This document shows, one piece after another, positions 35,786 through 45,145 of a stretch of 64,000 nucleotides of DNA; the stretch's first letter is position 1; every line of letters begins with the position of its first letter. The position numbers and the translations under genes were made by a program. The notes beneath the pieces are model-generated. The model saw nothing but the letters and a program-made list of their open reading frames with translations. It was not told the DNA's origin and made no database searches. The stretch comes from Pseudomonas sp. CROZ-RG-20F-R04-15 (GTDB lineage Bacteria > Pseudomonadota > Gammaproteobacteria > Pseudomonadales > Pseudomonadaceae). The stretch is from positions 39,975 to 103,974 of the forward strand of contig NZ_JAKNQL010000020.1 of the NCBI RefSeq assembly GCF_022662375.1. Direction: 5' to 3'.

Positions 35786-36556
35786 TTAACGCATCACAAT
35801 CCCGCGATGCGCCATATAGGCCTTGGCTTCCTGCACGGTGTATTCGCCGAAATGGAAAATACTCGCGGCCAGGACTGCGCTGGCATGGCCTTCGAGAATG
35901 CCGTCAGCCAAGTGCTGCAAGTTGCCGACGCCACCGGAAGCGATCACCGGAATGCCCAGCGCATCGCTGATCGCGCGGGTCACGCCGAGGTCGAAGCCGT
36001 TTTTCATGCCATCCTGATCCATGCTGGTCAGCAGGATCTCGCCGGCACCGAGGCCTTCCATTTTCTTCGCCCACTCGACCGCGTCGAGGCCGGTTGGCTT
36101 GCGCCCGCCGTGGGTGAAGATTTCCCAACGCGGGGTTTCGCCCGGGCCGGAAACCTTCTTGGCGTCGATGGCAACAACGATGCATTGCGAGCCGAAATGC
36201 TGCGCCGCTTCACCAACGAATTCCGGGTTGAACACGGCAGCGGTGTTGATTGACACCTTGTCCGCACCGGCATTGAGCAGATTGCGAATGTCCTGCACGG
36301 TACGCACGCCACCGCCGACGGTCAGCGGGATGAACACCTGACTGGCCATGCGCTCGACGGTATGCAGCGTGGTGTCGCGGCCATCGACGCTGGCGGTGAT
36401 GTCGAGAAAGGTAATCTCGTCGGCGCCCTGCTCGTCGTAACGACGGGCGATTTCCACCGGGTCACCGGCGTCGCGGATGTTTTCGAACTTCACACCTTTG
36501 ACGACCCGGCCGTTGTCCACGTCCAGGCAAGGGATGATGCGTTTGGCCAGCGCCAT
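35786..36556 (-). CDS. hisF: Imidazole glycerol phosphate synthase, cyclase subunit
   Basis: The cyclase half of IGP synthase (with HisH), making IGP and AICAR from PRFAR in histidine synthesis. 256 residues, a (beta-alpha)8 barrel: the N-terminal Asp is in RIIPCLDVDNGRVVKG (Asp11), and the second catalytic Asp is in TSMDQDGMKNG. GGGVRTVQDI and ASGGVGNLQHL are phosphate-binding loops. It is the last gene of the leftward hisB-hisH-DUF2164-hisA-hisF unit, nine bases after hisA. Confidence 0.98.
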   Translation of the reverse strand: MALAKRIIPCLDVDNGRVVKGVKFENIRDAGDPVEIARRYDEQGADEITFLDITASVDGRDTTLHTVERMASQVFIPLTVGGGVRTVQDIRNLLNAGADKVSINTAAVFNPEFVGEAAQHFGSQCIVVAIDAKKVSGPGETPRWEIFTHGGRKPTGLDAVEWAKKMEGLGAGEILLTSMDQDGMKNGFDLGVTRAISDALGIPVIASGGVGNLQHLADGILEGHASAVLAASIFHFGEYTVQEAKAYMAHRGIVMR

Positions 36557-36565
36557 GGTCAGTCC

Positions 36566-37303
36566 TCAGCCTTGGTACGAATCGCAGAAAGCTTGCGCTT
36601 CCGCGACGTCGAGGGTGCCTTCGTAGATCGCCCGGCCGGTGATGGCGCCGATGATGCCCGGCGCCCTGGCGTCGAGCAGCGACTTGATGTCACCCAGATT
36701 GTGGATGCCGCCGGAAGCGATCACCGGGATCTTGGTCGCAGCGGCCAGCGCAGCGGTGAACGGCACGTTGCAACCCTGCATCATGCCGTCTTTGGCGATG
36801 TCGGTATAAACGATCGAGGACACGCCGTCGGCTTCAAACTGCTTGGCCAGATCGATGACCTGTACGGTGCTGATTTCCGCCCAGCCATCGGTGGCGACGA
36901 AACCGTCTTTGGCATCCAGACCAACGATGATCTTGCCCGGGAACGCACGGCAGGCTTCAGCGACAAACGCCGGATCTTTAACGGCTTTGGTGCCGATAAT
37001 CACGTAGCTGACGCCAGCCTTGACGTAGTGCTCGATGGTTTCCAGCGAACGGATGCCGCCACCGATCTGGATCGGCAATGTCGGGTAGCGCTTGGCGATC
37101 GCGGTAACCACTTCGCCGTTGACTGGCTGGCCTTCGAACGCGCCGTTCAGATCGACCAGATGCAGACGGCGGCAACCGCCCTCCACCCACTTGGCAGCCA
37201 TGCTCACCGGGTCATCGGAGAACACTGTGGAATCTTCCATGCGGCCCTGGCGCAGACGTACGCAGGCACCGTCTTTGAGATCGATAGCGGGAATAATCAG
37301 CAT
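36566..37303 (-). CDS. hisA: ProFAR isomerase
   Basis: Converts ProFAR to PRFAR, step four of histidine synthesis. 245 residues with a TIM barrel homologous to hisF: Asp8 is in IIPAIDLKDG, and the acid Asp in the VYTDIAKDGMMQG segment. The ATG at 37301-37303 (MLIIPAIDL) is chosen; the longer reading frame adds five residues that are not part of the family. It is followed by hisF at nine bases and preceded by the DUF2164 gene at 43 bases. Confidence 0.98.
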   Translation of the reverse strand: MLIIPAIDLKDGACVRLRQGRMEDSTVFSDDPVSMAAKWVEGGCRRLHLVDLNGAFEGQPVNGEVVTAIAKRYPTLPIQIGGGIRSLETIEHYVKAGVSYVIIGTKAVKDPAFVAEACRAFPGKIIVGLDAKDGFVATDGWAEISTVQVIDLAKQFEADGVSSIVYTDIAKDGMMQGCNVPFTAALAAATKIPVIASGGIHNLGDIKSLLDARAPGIIGAITGRAIYEGTLDVAEAQAFCDSYQG

Positions 37304-37345
37304 CTGGCAAACCTTCAAATTTGAATGTTCAGCTTGGCTCGGAAA

Positions 37346-37606
37346 TCAGTTTTTCTCGAGCGCCCACAGGTCGCTTTCGATGCTTTCAAACCGCTCTTTG
37401 AGGTGGGTCTGCACATCGAAAATCGCCCTGTTGTAATAGTGCGGAGCAATTTCGCGGGTAAACAGCTCAAGAATTTCCGCCGCTTCGAACGAACCCAGGT
37501 CCAGTTCGAAACGGTCTTCCATGAACCGCTGAATCTTGCGATTGGCCTCGTTCTCCTGTTCGGGAGTAAGGGTCAGGATCGGCGGTCTGGATTTCTTGGC
37601 AGCCAT
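37346..37606 (-). CDS. DUF2164 family protein
   Basis: 86 residues, soluble, rich in Glu and aromatic residues (ILELFTREIAPHYYNRAIFDVQTHL is the family core). The function of DUF2164 is unknown. It is inserted in the histidine block between hisH and hisA, one base downstream of hisH, so it is cotranscribed and likely translated by coupling. This position is common in pseudomonads, but nothing in the protein suggests a histidine-pathway role. Confidence 0.88.
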   Translation of the reverse strand: MAAKKSRPPILTLTPEQENEANRKIQRFMEDRFELDLGSFEAAEILELFTREIAPHYYNRAIFDVQTHLKERFESIESDLWALEKN

Positions 37607-38245
37607 TTACCAGCGACCATCCCACGCGGCGAAGTTCTGCAGCAATTGCAGGCCATGGGTATGGCTCTTCTCCGGGTGGAACTGCACGGCGAAACGCGAG
37701 CCATCGGCCAGCGCCGCAGCGAAATCGACGCCGTAATGACCGCCACCCACCACTTGCCGCGCATTGGCGGCAGCGATGTAGTAGCTGTGCACGAAGTAGA
37801 AGCGCGCCATGTCCGGAATGTCATGCCACAGCGGGTGGCTGACCTTCTGCTTCACTTCGTTCCAGCCCATGTGCGGGACTTTCAGGTGCTCGCCGTCTTC
37901 GTGCAGGTCTTTACCGAAGAACTTCACCGCGCCCGGAAACAGGCCGATGCAGTCAACGCCATCGTTCTCTTCGCTGGTGTCGAGCAAGGCTTGCATACCG
38001 ACACAGATGCCGAGAAACGGACGATCCTGACTGACTTCGCGCACCAGCGAATCGAAACCGAGGCGACGGATCTCCGCCATGCAATCGCGAATCGCGCCAA
38101 CACCGGGGAATACCACGCGGTCAGCTTCGCGAATTACCGCAGCATCGCTGGTGATCAGCACTTTACCGGCACCGACGTGCTCGAGGGCCTTGGCCACCGA
38201 GTGCAGGTTGCCCATGCCGTAATCGATAACTGCAACCGTCTGCAT
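37607..38245 (-). CDS. hisH: Imidazole glycerol phosphate synthase, glutamine amidotransferase subunit
   Basis: The glutaminase half of IGP synthase, supplying ammonia to HisF. 212 residues, class I amidotransferase: nucleophile Cys in PFLGICVGMQAL (near residue 80), and the His/Glu pair in AVQFHPEKSHTHG. The start overlaps hisB's stop at 38245, the gene directly upstream, and the DUF2164 gene begins just after the stop. Complete and normal in length. Confidence 0.98.
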   Translation of the reverse strand: MQTVAVIDYGMGNLHSVAKALEHVGAGKVLITSDAAVIREADRVVFPGVGAIRDCMAEIRRLGFDSLVREVSQDRPFLGICVGMQALLDTSEENDGVDCIGLFPGAVKFFGKDLHEDGEHLKVPHMGWNEVKQKVSHPLWHDIPDMARFYFVHSYYIAAANARQVVGGGHYGVDFAAALADGSRFAVQFHPEKSHTHGLQLLQNFAAWDGRW

Positions 38246-38838
38246 TACAGAACGCCTTTGGTCGATGGCATTTGCCCGGCCATGCGCTCATCCAGCTCGA
38301 CGGCCATGCGCAGCGCGCGGCCAAAAGCCTTGAACACGGTTTCAATCTGGTGGTGAGTGTTGGTGCCGCGCAGGTTATCGATGTGCAGGCTGACCAACGC
38401 ATGGTTGACGAAGCCCTGGAAGAACTCCTGGAACAGGTCAACATCGAAGCCGCCGACGGTGGCGCGGGTGTACGGCACGTGCATCTGCAGGCCTGGACGA
38501 CCGGAGAAGTCGATCACCACGCGTGACAGCGCTTCATCGAGCGGCACATAGGCGTGGCCGTAGCGACGGATGCCTTTTTTATCGCCGATGGCTTTGGCAA
38601 ATGCCTGGCCGAGGGTGATACCGACGTCTTCCACCGTATGGTGGTCGTCGATATGCAGATCGCCCTTGCATTCAATATCCAGGTCGATCAACCCGTGACG
38701 GGCGATCTGATCCAGCATGTGCTCAAGAAAAGGAACACCGATATCGAATCGGGCCTTTCCGGTGCCATCAAGGTTGATCGAGGCTTTGATCTGGGTTTCC
38801 AGAGTGTCGCGCTCGACAGAAGCCTTACGTTCGGCCAT
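38245..38838 (-). CDS. hisB: Imidazoleglycerol-phosphate dehydratase
   Basis: Dehydrates IGP to imidazole acetol phosphate; a manganese enzyme. 197 residues, the monofunctional form without the phosphatase fusion of enterics. Metal-binding histidines are in FLEHMLDQIARHG, DIECKGDLHIDDHHTVED and VNHALVSLHIDNLRGTNTHHQIE. The ATG at 38836-38838 (MAERKAS) is used; an adjacent ATG adds one residue. It begins the leftward his block. Confidence 0.98.
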   Translation of the reverse strand: MAERKASVERDTLETQIKASINLDGTGKARFDIGVPFLEHMLDQIARHGLIDLDIECKGDLHIDDHHTVEDVGITLGQAFAKAIGDKKGIRRYGHAYVPLDEALSRVVIDFSGRPGLQMHVPYTRATVGGFDVDLFQEFFQGFVNHALVSLHIDNLRGTNTHHQIETVFKAFGRALRMAVELDERMAGQMPSTKGVL

Positions 38839-38994
38839 CACCAGCTCCGCAAAATCATTGGGCGAAAAAGGCAGCCATTATAGGCACGCAGGAGGCAAAC
38901 AGAAACATGAGAGGTGAGATGGCTGACGGATAGAACGCCCGGCTGTCGCGGGTAGACATGTCCATACAAGCCATTACAGGCAACCGAAAACAAA

Positions 38995-39084
38995 TGTGGG
39001 AGCGAGCTTGCTCGCGAATGCGGTGGGTCAGCCAACACTTATGTCGACTGACAGTCCGTCTTCGCGAGCAGGCTCGCTCCCACA
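38995..39084. repeat. REP pair (inverted)
   Basis: TGTGGGAGCGAGCTTGCTCG and its inverted partner (GAGCAGGCTCGCTCCCACA) lie between hisB and the transporter gene. Confidence 0.9.
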
Positions 39085-39110
39085 GGTTCGGTGTTTATCC
39101 AGCTAACACC

Positions 39111-40775
39111 TTAGTGAAACAGTACTGCCGTCTTCTGCAGGGTCACCCACACACCCCACGCCAACGGAATACCTACTGCCAGCCACGCAACGATGGCCAG
39201 CGGCTTGCTGCCGGGCGCGGCTTTCCACTCCAGAACCGTGCTGGCATCAGCACCTTTGTCGTGACCCAGCGCCTGTTCGGCGGCCAGTTCAGCGTCGGTC
39301 ATGAAGTACTTGTCGGCCACCGGCCGCACCAGCAGGTTGCACAGGAAGCCCAGCACCAGCAGGCCTGCGAGGATGTACAAGGTGATGTCGTAAGCAGCTG
39401 CGCGTTCAACGCCAATGCTCAACTGATACTCACGCAGGTAGTTCACCAGCACCGGACCCAGCACGCCAGCCGCCGCCCACGCCGTCAGCAGACGACCGTG
39501 GATCGCACCAACCATCTGCGTACCGAACAGGTCGGCCAGATAAGCCGGAACAGTGGCAAAACCGCCGCCGTACATCGACAGAATGATGCAGAACGCCGCC
39601 ACGAACAGCGCAACGTTACCCAGGTGACCCATGTTCGGAATCAGCGCGTACAGGGCAAAACCCAGAGCGAAGAATACGAAGTAGGTGTTTTTGCGACCCA
39701 GGTAGTCCGAGAACGAGGCCCAGAAGAAGCGGCCACCAATGTTGAACAGGCTCAGCAGACCGGTGAAGCCGGCAGCGATCGCGGCGATCGAGGCCAGTTG
39801 CCCGGCATCGAGTTGGCCGAATGGCACGTCAACACCCAGCAACTTGCCACCGAACACTTCCTGCAGCAGTGGCGAAGCCATGCCGAGGATGCCGATACCG
39901 GCGGAAACGTTCAGGCACAGCACCAGCCAGACCAGACGGAACTGCGGGGTTTTCCACGCCACATTCACGTGCACGTGGCGATGAGTGATCATCGAATTGG
40001 AAGCCTTTTTCGCCGGAGCGGTCCAGCCTTCAGGTTTCCAGCCGGTTGGCGGCACGCGGTAAGCCAGAGCGCCGCCGATCATGAACACGAAGTAGATCGC
40101 AGCCATGGCCACGAAGCTCTGCCAGACGCCGACGCCTTCAGCCGAAGCGAAGTGGCTCATCAGCGCGGTCGCCAGGGGTGCGCCGACCATCGCGCCGCCA
40201 CCGAAACCCATGATTGCCATGCCGGTCGCCATGCCACGCTTGTCCGGGAACCACTTGATCAGGGTCGACACTGGCGAAATATAGCCCAGACCCAGACCGA
40301 TACCGCCGATAACGCCCGAACCGAGCCACATCAGCCAGATCTGATGGGTATAAATACCCAGCGCCGAGATCAGCAGACCGCCGCACCAGCACAGCGCCGA
40401 TACAACGCCGGCCTTGCGTGGCCCGGCGTGTTCCAGCCAGCCACCCCAGATCGCTGCCGAGCAGCCGAGGAAGATGAAGAACAGCGTGTAGATCCAGCCG
40501 AGCATCGAGATCGGCCAGTCGCATTGCGAGGAAAAGACCTGTGTGATGAAGCTCATGTCCGGTGCACAAGCCACCGGAGCGGTAACGCCCAGCGCCTTGG
40601 ACAGCGGCAACCAGAACACCGAGAAGCCGTAGGCCATGCCGATGCACAGGTGGATGGCCAGAGCGGCCGGTGGCACCAGCCAACGGTTGAAACCGGGCTT
40701 GGCGATGATGCGTTCCTTGGACAGGAACGCAGGCTGATCGGCGCGAACGCCGTCCGCCGTAATGCTCGTGCTCAT
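39111..40775 (-). CDS. OFA family MFS transporter (oxalate/formate antiporter-like)
   Basis: 554 residues, an inner-membrane major facilitator of the OFA subgroup, with about 12 predicted helices. The family-typical long loop near residues 65-85 (PVACAPDMSFITQVFSSQCDWP) precedes helix 2. A second large cytoplasmic loop (VPPTGWKPEGWTAPAKK) carries the OFA-like PP.GW signature between the halves. The C-terminal tail is about 60 residues. The actual substrate (oxalate, formate or another small carboxylate) cannot be told from sequence. The start ATG at 40773-40775 follows GGGGG at a suitable distance; the longer frame is rejected. Divergent from the PanM-like gene. Confidence 0.87.
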   Translation of the reverse strand: MSTSITADGVRADQPAFLSKERIIAKPGFNRWLVPPAALAIHLCIGMAYGFSVFWLPLSKALGVTAPVACAPDMSFITQVFSSQCDWPISMLGWIYTLFFIFLGCSAAIWGGWLEHAGPRKAGVVSALCWCGGLLISALGIYTHQIWLMWLGSGVIGGIGLGLGYISPVSTLIKWFPDKRGMATGMAIMGFGGGAMVGAPLATALMSHFASAEGVGVWQSFVAMAAIYFVFMIGGALAYRVPPTGWKPEGWTAPAKKASNSMITHRHVHVNVAWKTPQFRLVWLVLCLNVSAGIGILGMASPLLQEVFGGKLLGVDVPFGQLDAGQLASIAAIAAGFTGLLSLFNIGGRFFWASFSDYLGRKNTYFVFFALGFALYALIPNMGHLGNVALFVAAFCIILSMYGGGFATVPAYLADLFGTQMVGAIHGRLLTAWAAAGVLGPVLVNYLREYQLSIGVERAAAYDITLYILAGLLVLGFLCNLLVRPVADKYFMTDAELAAEQALGHDKGADASTVLEWKAAPGSKPLAIVAWLAVGIPLAWGVWVTLQKTAVLFH

Positions 40776-40999
40776 TGTGTATCCCCCAATTATTAGTATG
40801 GTTCGCCAGCCACTGCTCACCCCCGGCCTTTATGCACGCAGGCATGACCGTTTTTTTGGGTGAAGCTCCTTGAAGGCGCGACGTTAAGTCGCAGAAGGAC
40901 GGACGAACGGGCGAAGGTTACCATTTGCACGTGACAGAAAAACCAAACTGATATCACCTTTTTTATGTCATCTGTTCTCGTACCACTCAGGAAAACGCC

Positions 41000-41404
41000 A
41001 TGCCGATCGTTGTTCAAGCCTTGAAAGACGCCAGTTATCAGGATCAGCAGGATTTGCAGAAGATCTATCGCGATGCGCCAGAATGGCTGTTCGCACCGTT
41101 TTCCGGGGAGACAGGCCTGATCGACAGCGCCCTCGCCGACGGGACTTTCATCGCCGGGCGCTTCAACGACCGCTTGCTCGGTGCCGGTCGCCTGCAAAGG
41201 CACCACGACGTTTGGTACTTGTCCCATTTATGCGTACGAAAAGTTACCCGTCGCCGTGGCGTTGCCGAACGGCTGGTGAACCAAGCGCAGAAAATGGCGT
41301 CGCAAGCGGGGGCTGAACTGCGTCTGCTGGCGCCCGATGGACATGTTGAGGCTCAGGCACTGGCCGCCAGGTTGCAGGTACCGCTGGAGGTCCTGGCAAC
41401 ATGA
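41000..41404 (+). CDS. GNAT-fold PanM/PanZ-like acetyl-CoA sensor
   Basis: 134 residues with an acetyltransferase fold. The segments DQQDLQKIYRDAP, RFNDRLLGAGRL and LCVRKVTRRRGVAERLV match the PanZ/PanM family, which binds acetyl-CoA (RRRGVA is the pyrophosphate loop) and promotes maturation of aspartate decarboxylase PanD. Neither panD nor other pantothenate genes are near. It could equally be an ordinary N-acetyltransferase. It is a single gene between the OFA transporter (divergent) and asmA, with AGGAAA upstream. Confidence 0.75.
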   Translation: MPIVVQALKDASYQDQQDLQKIYRDAPEWLFAPFSGETGLIDSALADGTFIAGRFNDRLLGAGRLQRHHDVWYLSHLCVRKVTRRRGVAERLVNQAQKMASQAGAELRLLAPDGHVEAQALAARLQVPLEVLAT

Positions 41405-41482
41405 CGTCACAGCGAACCGGGCGGTTGCAGCGCTATACTCCCCGGCTAAATTACGAATTCGACTAATTACAAGGACTCGCCC

Positions 41483-43708
41483 ATGAAAGCGTTCGGCAAA
41501 ATCCTGGGTCTGGTACTTCTCGGGCTGTTGCTGATCATTGTGGCGGCAGGTTTTGCCCTGACCCACCTCTTCGATCCCAACGACTACAAAGACGAGATCC
41601 GCCAGATTGCCCGCGACAAGGCCCACATCGAGCTGACGCTCAATGGCGATATCGGCTGGAGCCTGTTCCCGTGGCTCGGCCTGGAATTGCACGAGGCCAG
41701 CGTCGCCACCCTGGTCAAACCTGCCGAACCGTTTGCCGATTTGCAGATGCTCGGTCTGTCCGTGCGCGTACTACCGCTGCTGCGCCGTGAAGTGCAAATG
41801 AGCGATGTGCGCGTCGAAGGCCTGAACCTGCGCCTCAATCGCGACAAGGATGGCCATGGCAACTGGGAAGACATCGGCAAGGTACCTGCTCCGGCGGGGG
41901 CAACGCCGCCAGCCGCCACGCCCGGGCAACCGGCCAGCGAAGCGCCTGTTGCGGTGGAAAAACCACCGCAGCCGATCCGCCTCGACATCGACAGCCTGAC
42001 CGTCAACAACGCCCGCGTTGAGTACAACGACGAGAAGACCGGCAAGCAGTTCAGCGCCGAGAGCATTCAGTTGAGCACCGGCCCGGTGCACGATTCGACC
42101 AATATCCCGGTGAAAGCCACCGCATTTCTCGGCACCAACCAACCGGTTCTGCGCGTGCGCACAGAACTCACCGGCGAGCTGCGCATCGAGCGTGCACTGC
42201 AACGCTACAAATTCGAAGACATGAAACTGTCCGGCGAACTGGCCGGCGATCCGTTGCAAGGCAAGACCATGTCCTTCGCCGCCCAAGGCCAGTTATTACT
42301 GGATAAAGCCGCGAACGTCGCCGAATGGACTGGCATCAAGATCTCCGCCAACCAGTTGCGTGCCTTGGGCGAGCTGAAAGCCAACGACCTCGACAAGACG
42401 CCGCAGATCACCGGCGGCATCTCGATCGCCCAGTTCGATCTGGCGAAATTCGTCGACAGCATCGGTCAGAAACTCCCGGCCATGGCCGAAGGCAGTCTGA
42501 GCAAGGTCGAACTGGTCAGCCGTGTGGCCGCCACGCCGAGCAGCATTGCTCTGGACAACATCAACCTGAAACTCGACGACAGCAGCTTCAGCGGTCGCAT
42601 CGCCGTCGAAGATTTCGCCAAGCAATCGCTGCGCGCGATCCTCAAGGCTGACACGTTCAACGCTGACCGTTACCTGCCGCCAAAATCGGAAAAAGCCACC
42701 AGCGCCACACAAACGCGCCAGGCCGAAGTTGCCAGCACTGAAGCCGACGCCATGGCCGGTGCAGGCTCCACGCCGCTGCCGGACAAACCAAGCAAAACCG
42801 CCTGGAGCACCGAGCGCCTGTTGCCGGTTGAACGCCTGGCCAAACTCGACGTCGATGCTGATCTGAGTTTCGGCCAGTTGACCCTCGACAAATTGCCGAT
42901 CCAGAACGCCGCACTGAAAGCCACCGGCCAGGGCGGCCTGCTGACCCTGACCAACCTGAGTGGTGAGTTGTACAACGGTGGTTTTGCCGCCAACGGCACC
43001 CTTGATGTGCGCCCAAGCGCGCCGGTGCTGAACCTGCAGACCAGACTCAACCGCGTGCCTGTGGAAAAAATTCTCGAGAGCCAAGGCAAAAACCCGCCGG
43101 TCAAAGGTCTGGTGACTCTCACCAGCAACGTGACCGGCAGCGGCAACAGCCAGCAGGCGCTGATTGACACGCTTAACGGCAACGCCAGTTTCGTGATCAA
43201 CAACGGCGTGCTGCTCAACGCCAACCTTGAGCAGCAATTGTGCAAAGGCATCGCCACGCTCAACCGTAAAACCCTCAGCGGCGAGCCACGCGGCAAAGAC
43301 ACGCCGTTCCAGGAGCTCAAGGGCAACCTGACCTTCCGCAACGGCATCGCCAGCAACCCGGATTTGAAAGTGCGCATCCCCGGCATGACCGTCAACGGTG
43401 ATGGCGACATCGATTTGCGCGTGCTCGGCATGGACTATCGCGTCGGCATCATCGTCGAAGGCGACACCAGCGCCATGCCGGATCCGGCCTGTCAGGTCGG
43501 CGAAAAATTCGTCGGCATCGAGTGGCCGCTGCGCTGCCGTGGCCCGCTCGAATTGGGCGCCAAGGCCTGCCGCGTCGACAACGATCGCCTCGGTCAGGTC
43601 GCAACCAAACTGGCCGGCGACAAGCTGAGCGAGAAGATCGACGAGAAACTCGGCGACAAGGTCAGCCCGGAATTGAAAAACGCATTGAAGGGGCTGTTCA
43701 AGCGATGA
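41483..43708 (+). CDS. asmA: AsmA family protein
   Basis: 741 residues, inner-membrane anchored by one N-terminal helix (ILGLVLLGLLLIIVAAGFAL) with a long periplasmic body. AsmA-type proteins are VPS13-like bridges proposed to move phospholipid between membranes. The N-terminal AsmA domain has DPNDYKDEIRQIARDKAHIELTL, and the C-terminal AsmA_2 domain has the SFVINNGVLLNANLEQQLC region. A Pro/Ala-rich linker lies around residues 135-155. The stop overlaps mutY's ATG (ATGA), so the two are coupled. Confidence 0.93.
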   Translation: MKAFGKILGLVLLGLLLIIVAAGFALTHLFDPNDYKDEIRQIARDKAHIELTLNGDIGWSLFPWLGLELHEASVATLVKPAEPFADLQMLGLSVRVLPLLRREVQMSDVRVEGLNLRLNRDKDGHGNWEDIGKVPAPAGATPPAATPGQPASEAPVAVEKPPQPIRLDIDSLTVNNARVEYNDEKTGKQFSAESIQLSTGPVHDSTNIPVKATAFLGTNQPVLRVRTELTGELRIERALQRYKFEDMKLSGELAGDPLQGKTMSFAAQGQLLLDKAANVAEWTGIKISANQLRALGELKANDLDKTPQITGGISIAQFDLAKFVDSIGQKLPAMAEGSLSKVELVSRVAATPSSIALDNINLKLDDSSFSGRIAVEDFAKQSLRAILKADTFNADRYLPPKSEKATSATQTRQAEVASTEADAMAGAGSTPLPDKPSKTAWSTERLLPVERLAKLDVDADLSFGQLTLDKLPIQNAALKATGQGGLLTLTNLSGELYNGGFAANGTLDVRPSAPVLNLQTRLNRVPVEKILESQGKNPPVKGLVTLTSNVTGSGNSQQALIDTLNGNASFVINNGVLLNANLEQQLCKGIATLNRKTLSGEPRGKDTPFQELKGNLTFRNGIASNPDLKVRIPGMTVNGDGDIDLRVLGMDYRVGIIVEGDTSAMPDPACQVGEKFVGIEWPLRCRGPLELGAKACRVDNDRLGQVATKLAGDKLSEKIDEKLGDKVSPELKNALKGLFKR

Positions 43709-44772
43709 GAGCGGAGCAATTTTCCACGGCGGTGCTGGATTGGTTCGACCGTCACGGCCGCCATGATCTACCTTGGCAGCAGGACATCAACCCGTATCGG
43801 GTCTGGGTGTCGGAGATCATGTTGCAGCAGACCCAGGTCAGCACCGTGCTCAATTACTTCGACCGGTTCATGGCCGCGTTGCCGACGGTCGAAGCACTGG
43901 CCGAAGCACCGGAAGACGAAGTGCTGCACCTGTGGACGGGCCTGGGTTACTACACCCGAGCGCGCAATTTGCAGAAGACCGCGAAGATCGTTGTCAGCCA
44001 GTACGGCGGCGAATTTCCGCGTGACGTTGAAAAGCTTACAGATTTACCGGGCATTGGTCTGTCCACTGCCGGCGCTATCGCCAGTATCAGCATGGGTCTG
44101 CGCGCGCCAATCCTCGACGGCAACGTCAAACGCGTGCTGGCGCGCTTTACTGCGCAAGAGGGCTATCCCGGCGAGCCGAAGGTCGCCAAACAGCTTTGGG
44201 CCAACGCTGAGCGCTTTACGCCACACGACAGGGTCAACGCCTACACCCAGGCGATGATGGATCTCGGCGCCACGCTGTGCACGCGCAGCAAGCCGAGTTG
44301 CCTGTTGTGTCCGCTGGAGCGTGGTTGCGAGGCACACATGCTCGGCCTCGAAACCCGCTACCCGATCCCCAAGCCGCGCAAAGCCATCCCGCAGAAACGC
44401 ACGCTAATGCCGATGCTGGCCAACGGCGACGGCGCGATTCTGCTTTACCGTCGCCCCTCGAGCGGTTTGTGGGGCGGCCTGTGGAGCCTGCCGGAACTCG
44501 ACGACCTCGACGACCTGCAACATCTCGCCGATCAGCACTCGCTGACCATGGGCGAGCAGCAGGCGCTGCCGAGCCTTGTCCACACGTTCAGCCATTTCCA
44601 GCTGTCCATCGAACCCTGGCTGGTTCAGGTGCAGGAGGCCGCCCATCACGTGGCCGAGGCCGACTGGCTCTGGTATAACCTCGCCACCCCGCCGCGCCTG
44701 GGCCTCGCCGCCCCGGTCAAAACCTTGCTCGAACGCGCGGCCGCCGTCTTGAATGCAGGAGAGTCGCCATGA
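43705..44772 (+). CDS. mutY: A/G-specific adenine DNA glycosylase
   Basis: Removes adenine mispaired with 8-oxoguanine. 355 residues: HhH-GPD glycosylase domain with the catalytic Asp region LPGIGLSTAGAI, VWVSEIMLQQTQV (Glu active site), a 4Fe-4S cluster motif (CTRSKPSCLLCPLERGC, four Cys), and a NUDIX-like C-terminal domain. The start is ATG 43705, overlapping the asmA stop. It also overlaps yggX by four bases, so asmA-mutY-yggX is one operon. Confidence 0.98.
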   Translation: MRAEQFSTAVLDWFDRHGRHDLPWQQDINPYRVWVSEIMLQQTQVSTVLNYFDRFMAALPTVEALAEAPEDEVLHLWTGLGYYTRARNLQKTAKIVVSQYGGEFPRDVEKLTDLPGIGLSTAGAIASISMGLRAPILDGNVKRVLARFTAQEGYPGEPKVAKQLWANAERFTPHDRVNAYTQAMMDLGATLCTRSKPSCLLCPLERGCEAHMLGLETRYPIPKPRKAIPQKRTLMPMLANGDGAILLYRRPSSGLWGGLWSLPELDDLDDLQHLADQHSLTMGEQQALPSLVHTFSHFQLSIEPWLVQVQEAAHHVAEADWLWYNLATPPRLGLAAPVKTLLERAAAVLNAGESP

Positions 44773-45041
44773 CCCGCACCGTAATGTGCCGCAAGTACAA
44801 AGAAGAACTGCCAGCCCTGGAACGCCCACCGTACCCGGGCGCCAAAGGTCAGGATATTTTTGACCACGTCTCGGCCAAGGCCTGGGCTGACTGGCAGAAA
44901 CACCAGACCCTGCTGATCAACGAAAAGCGTCTGAACATGATGAACGCCGAAGATCGCAAATATCTTCAGGGCGAAATGGACAAGTACTTCTCCGGCGAGG
45001 AATACGCCAAGGCCGAAGGCTACGTTCCGCCTGCGGAGTAA
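44769..45041 (+). CDS. yggX: Fe(2+)-trafficking / oxidative damage protection protein YggX
   Basis: 90 residues; an iron-handling protein that protects Fe-S clusters. The sequence MTRTVMCRKYKEELPALERPP with the single conserved Cys7 and the LINEKRLNMMNAEDRKYLQGEM helix are typical. It is coupled to mutY by a four-base overlap. The association with an Fe-S glycosylase is common in gammaproteobacteria. Confidence 0.96.
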   Translation: MTRTVMCRKYKEELPALERPPYPGAKGQDIFDHVSAKAWADWQKHQTLLINEKRLNMMNAEDRKYLQGEMDKYFSGEEYAKAEGYVPPAE

Positions 45042-45145
45042 ACCCTGCAAAATCGGGGGTCTGATCGTAAGCGACGGAATTAATTTAAGAAATTTTAAAA
45101 AAGTCGTTGACGTAAATCCGAAAAACCCTTTTAATGCGCCCCGTT

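Noticed and set aside
38995..39084. REP pair as a transcription terminator of hisB
   Set aside because: It is upstream of hisB on the relevant strand; the his transcript runs away from it.
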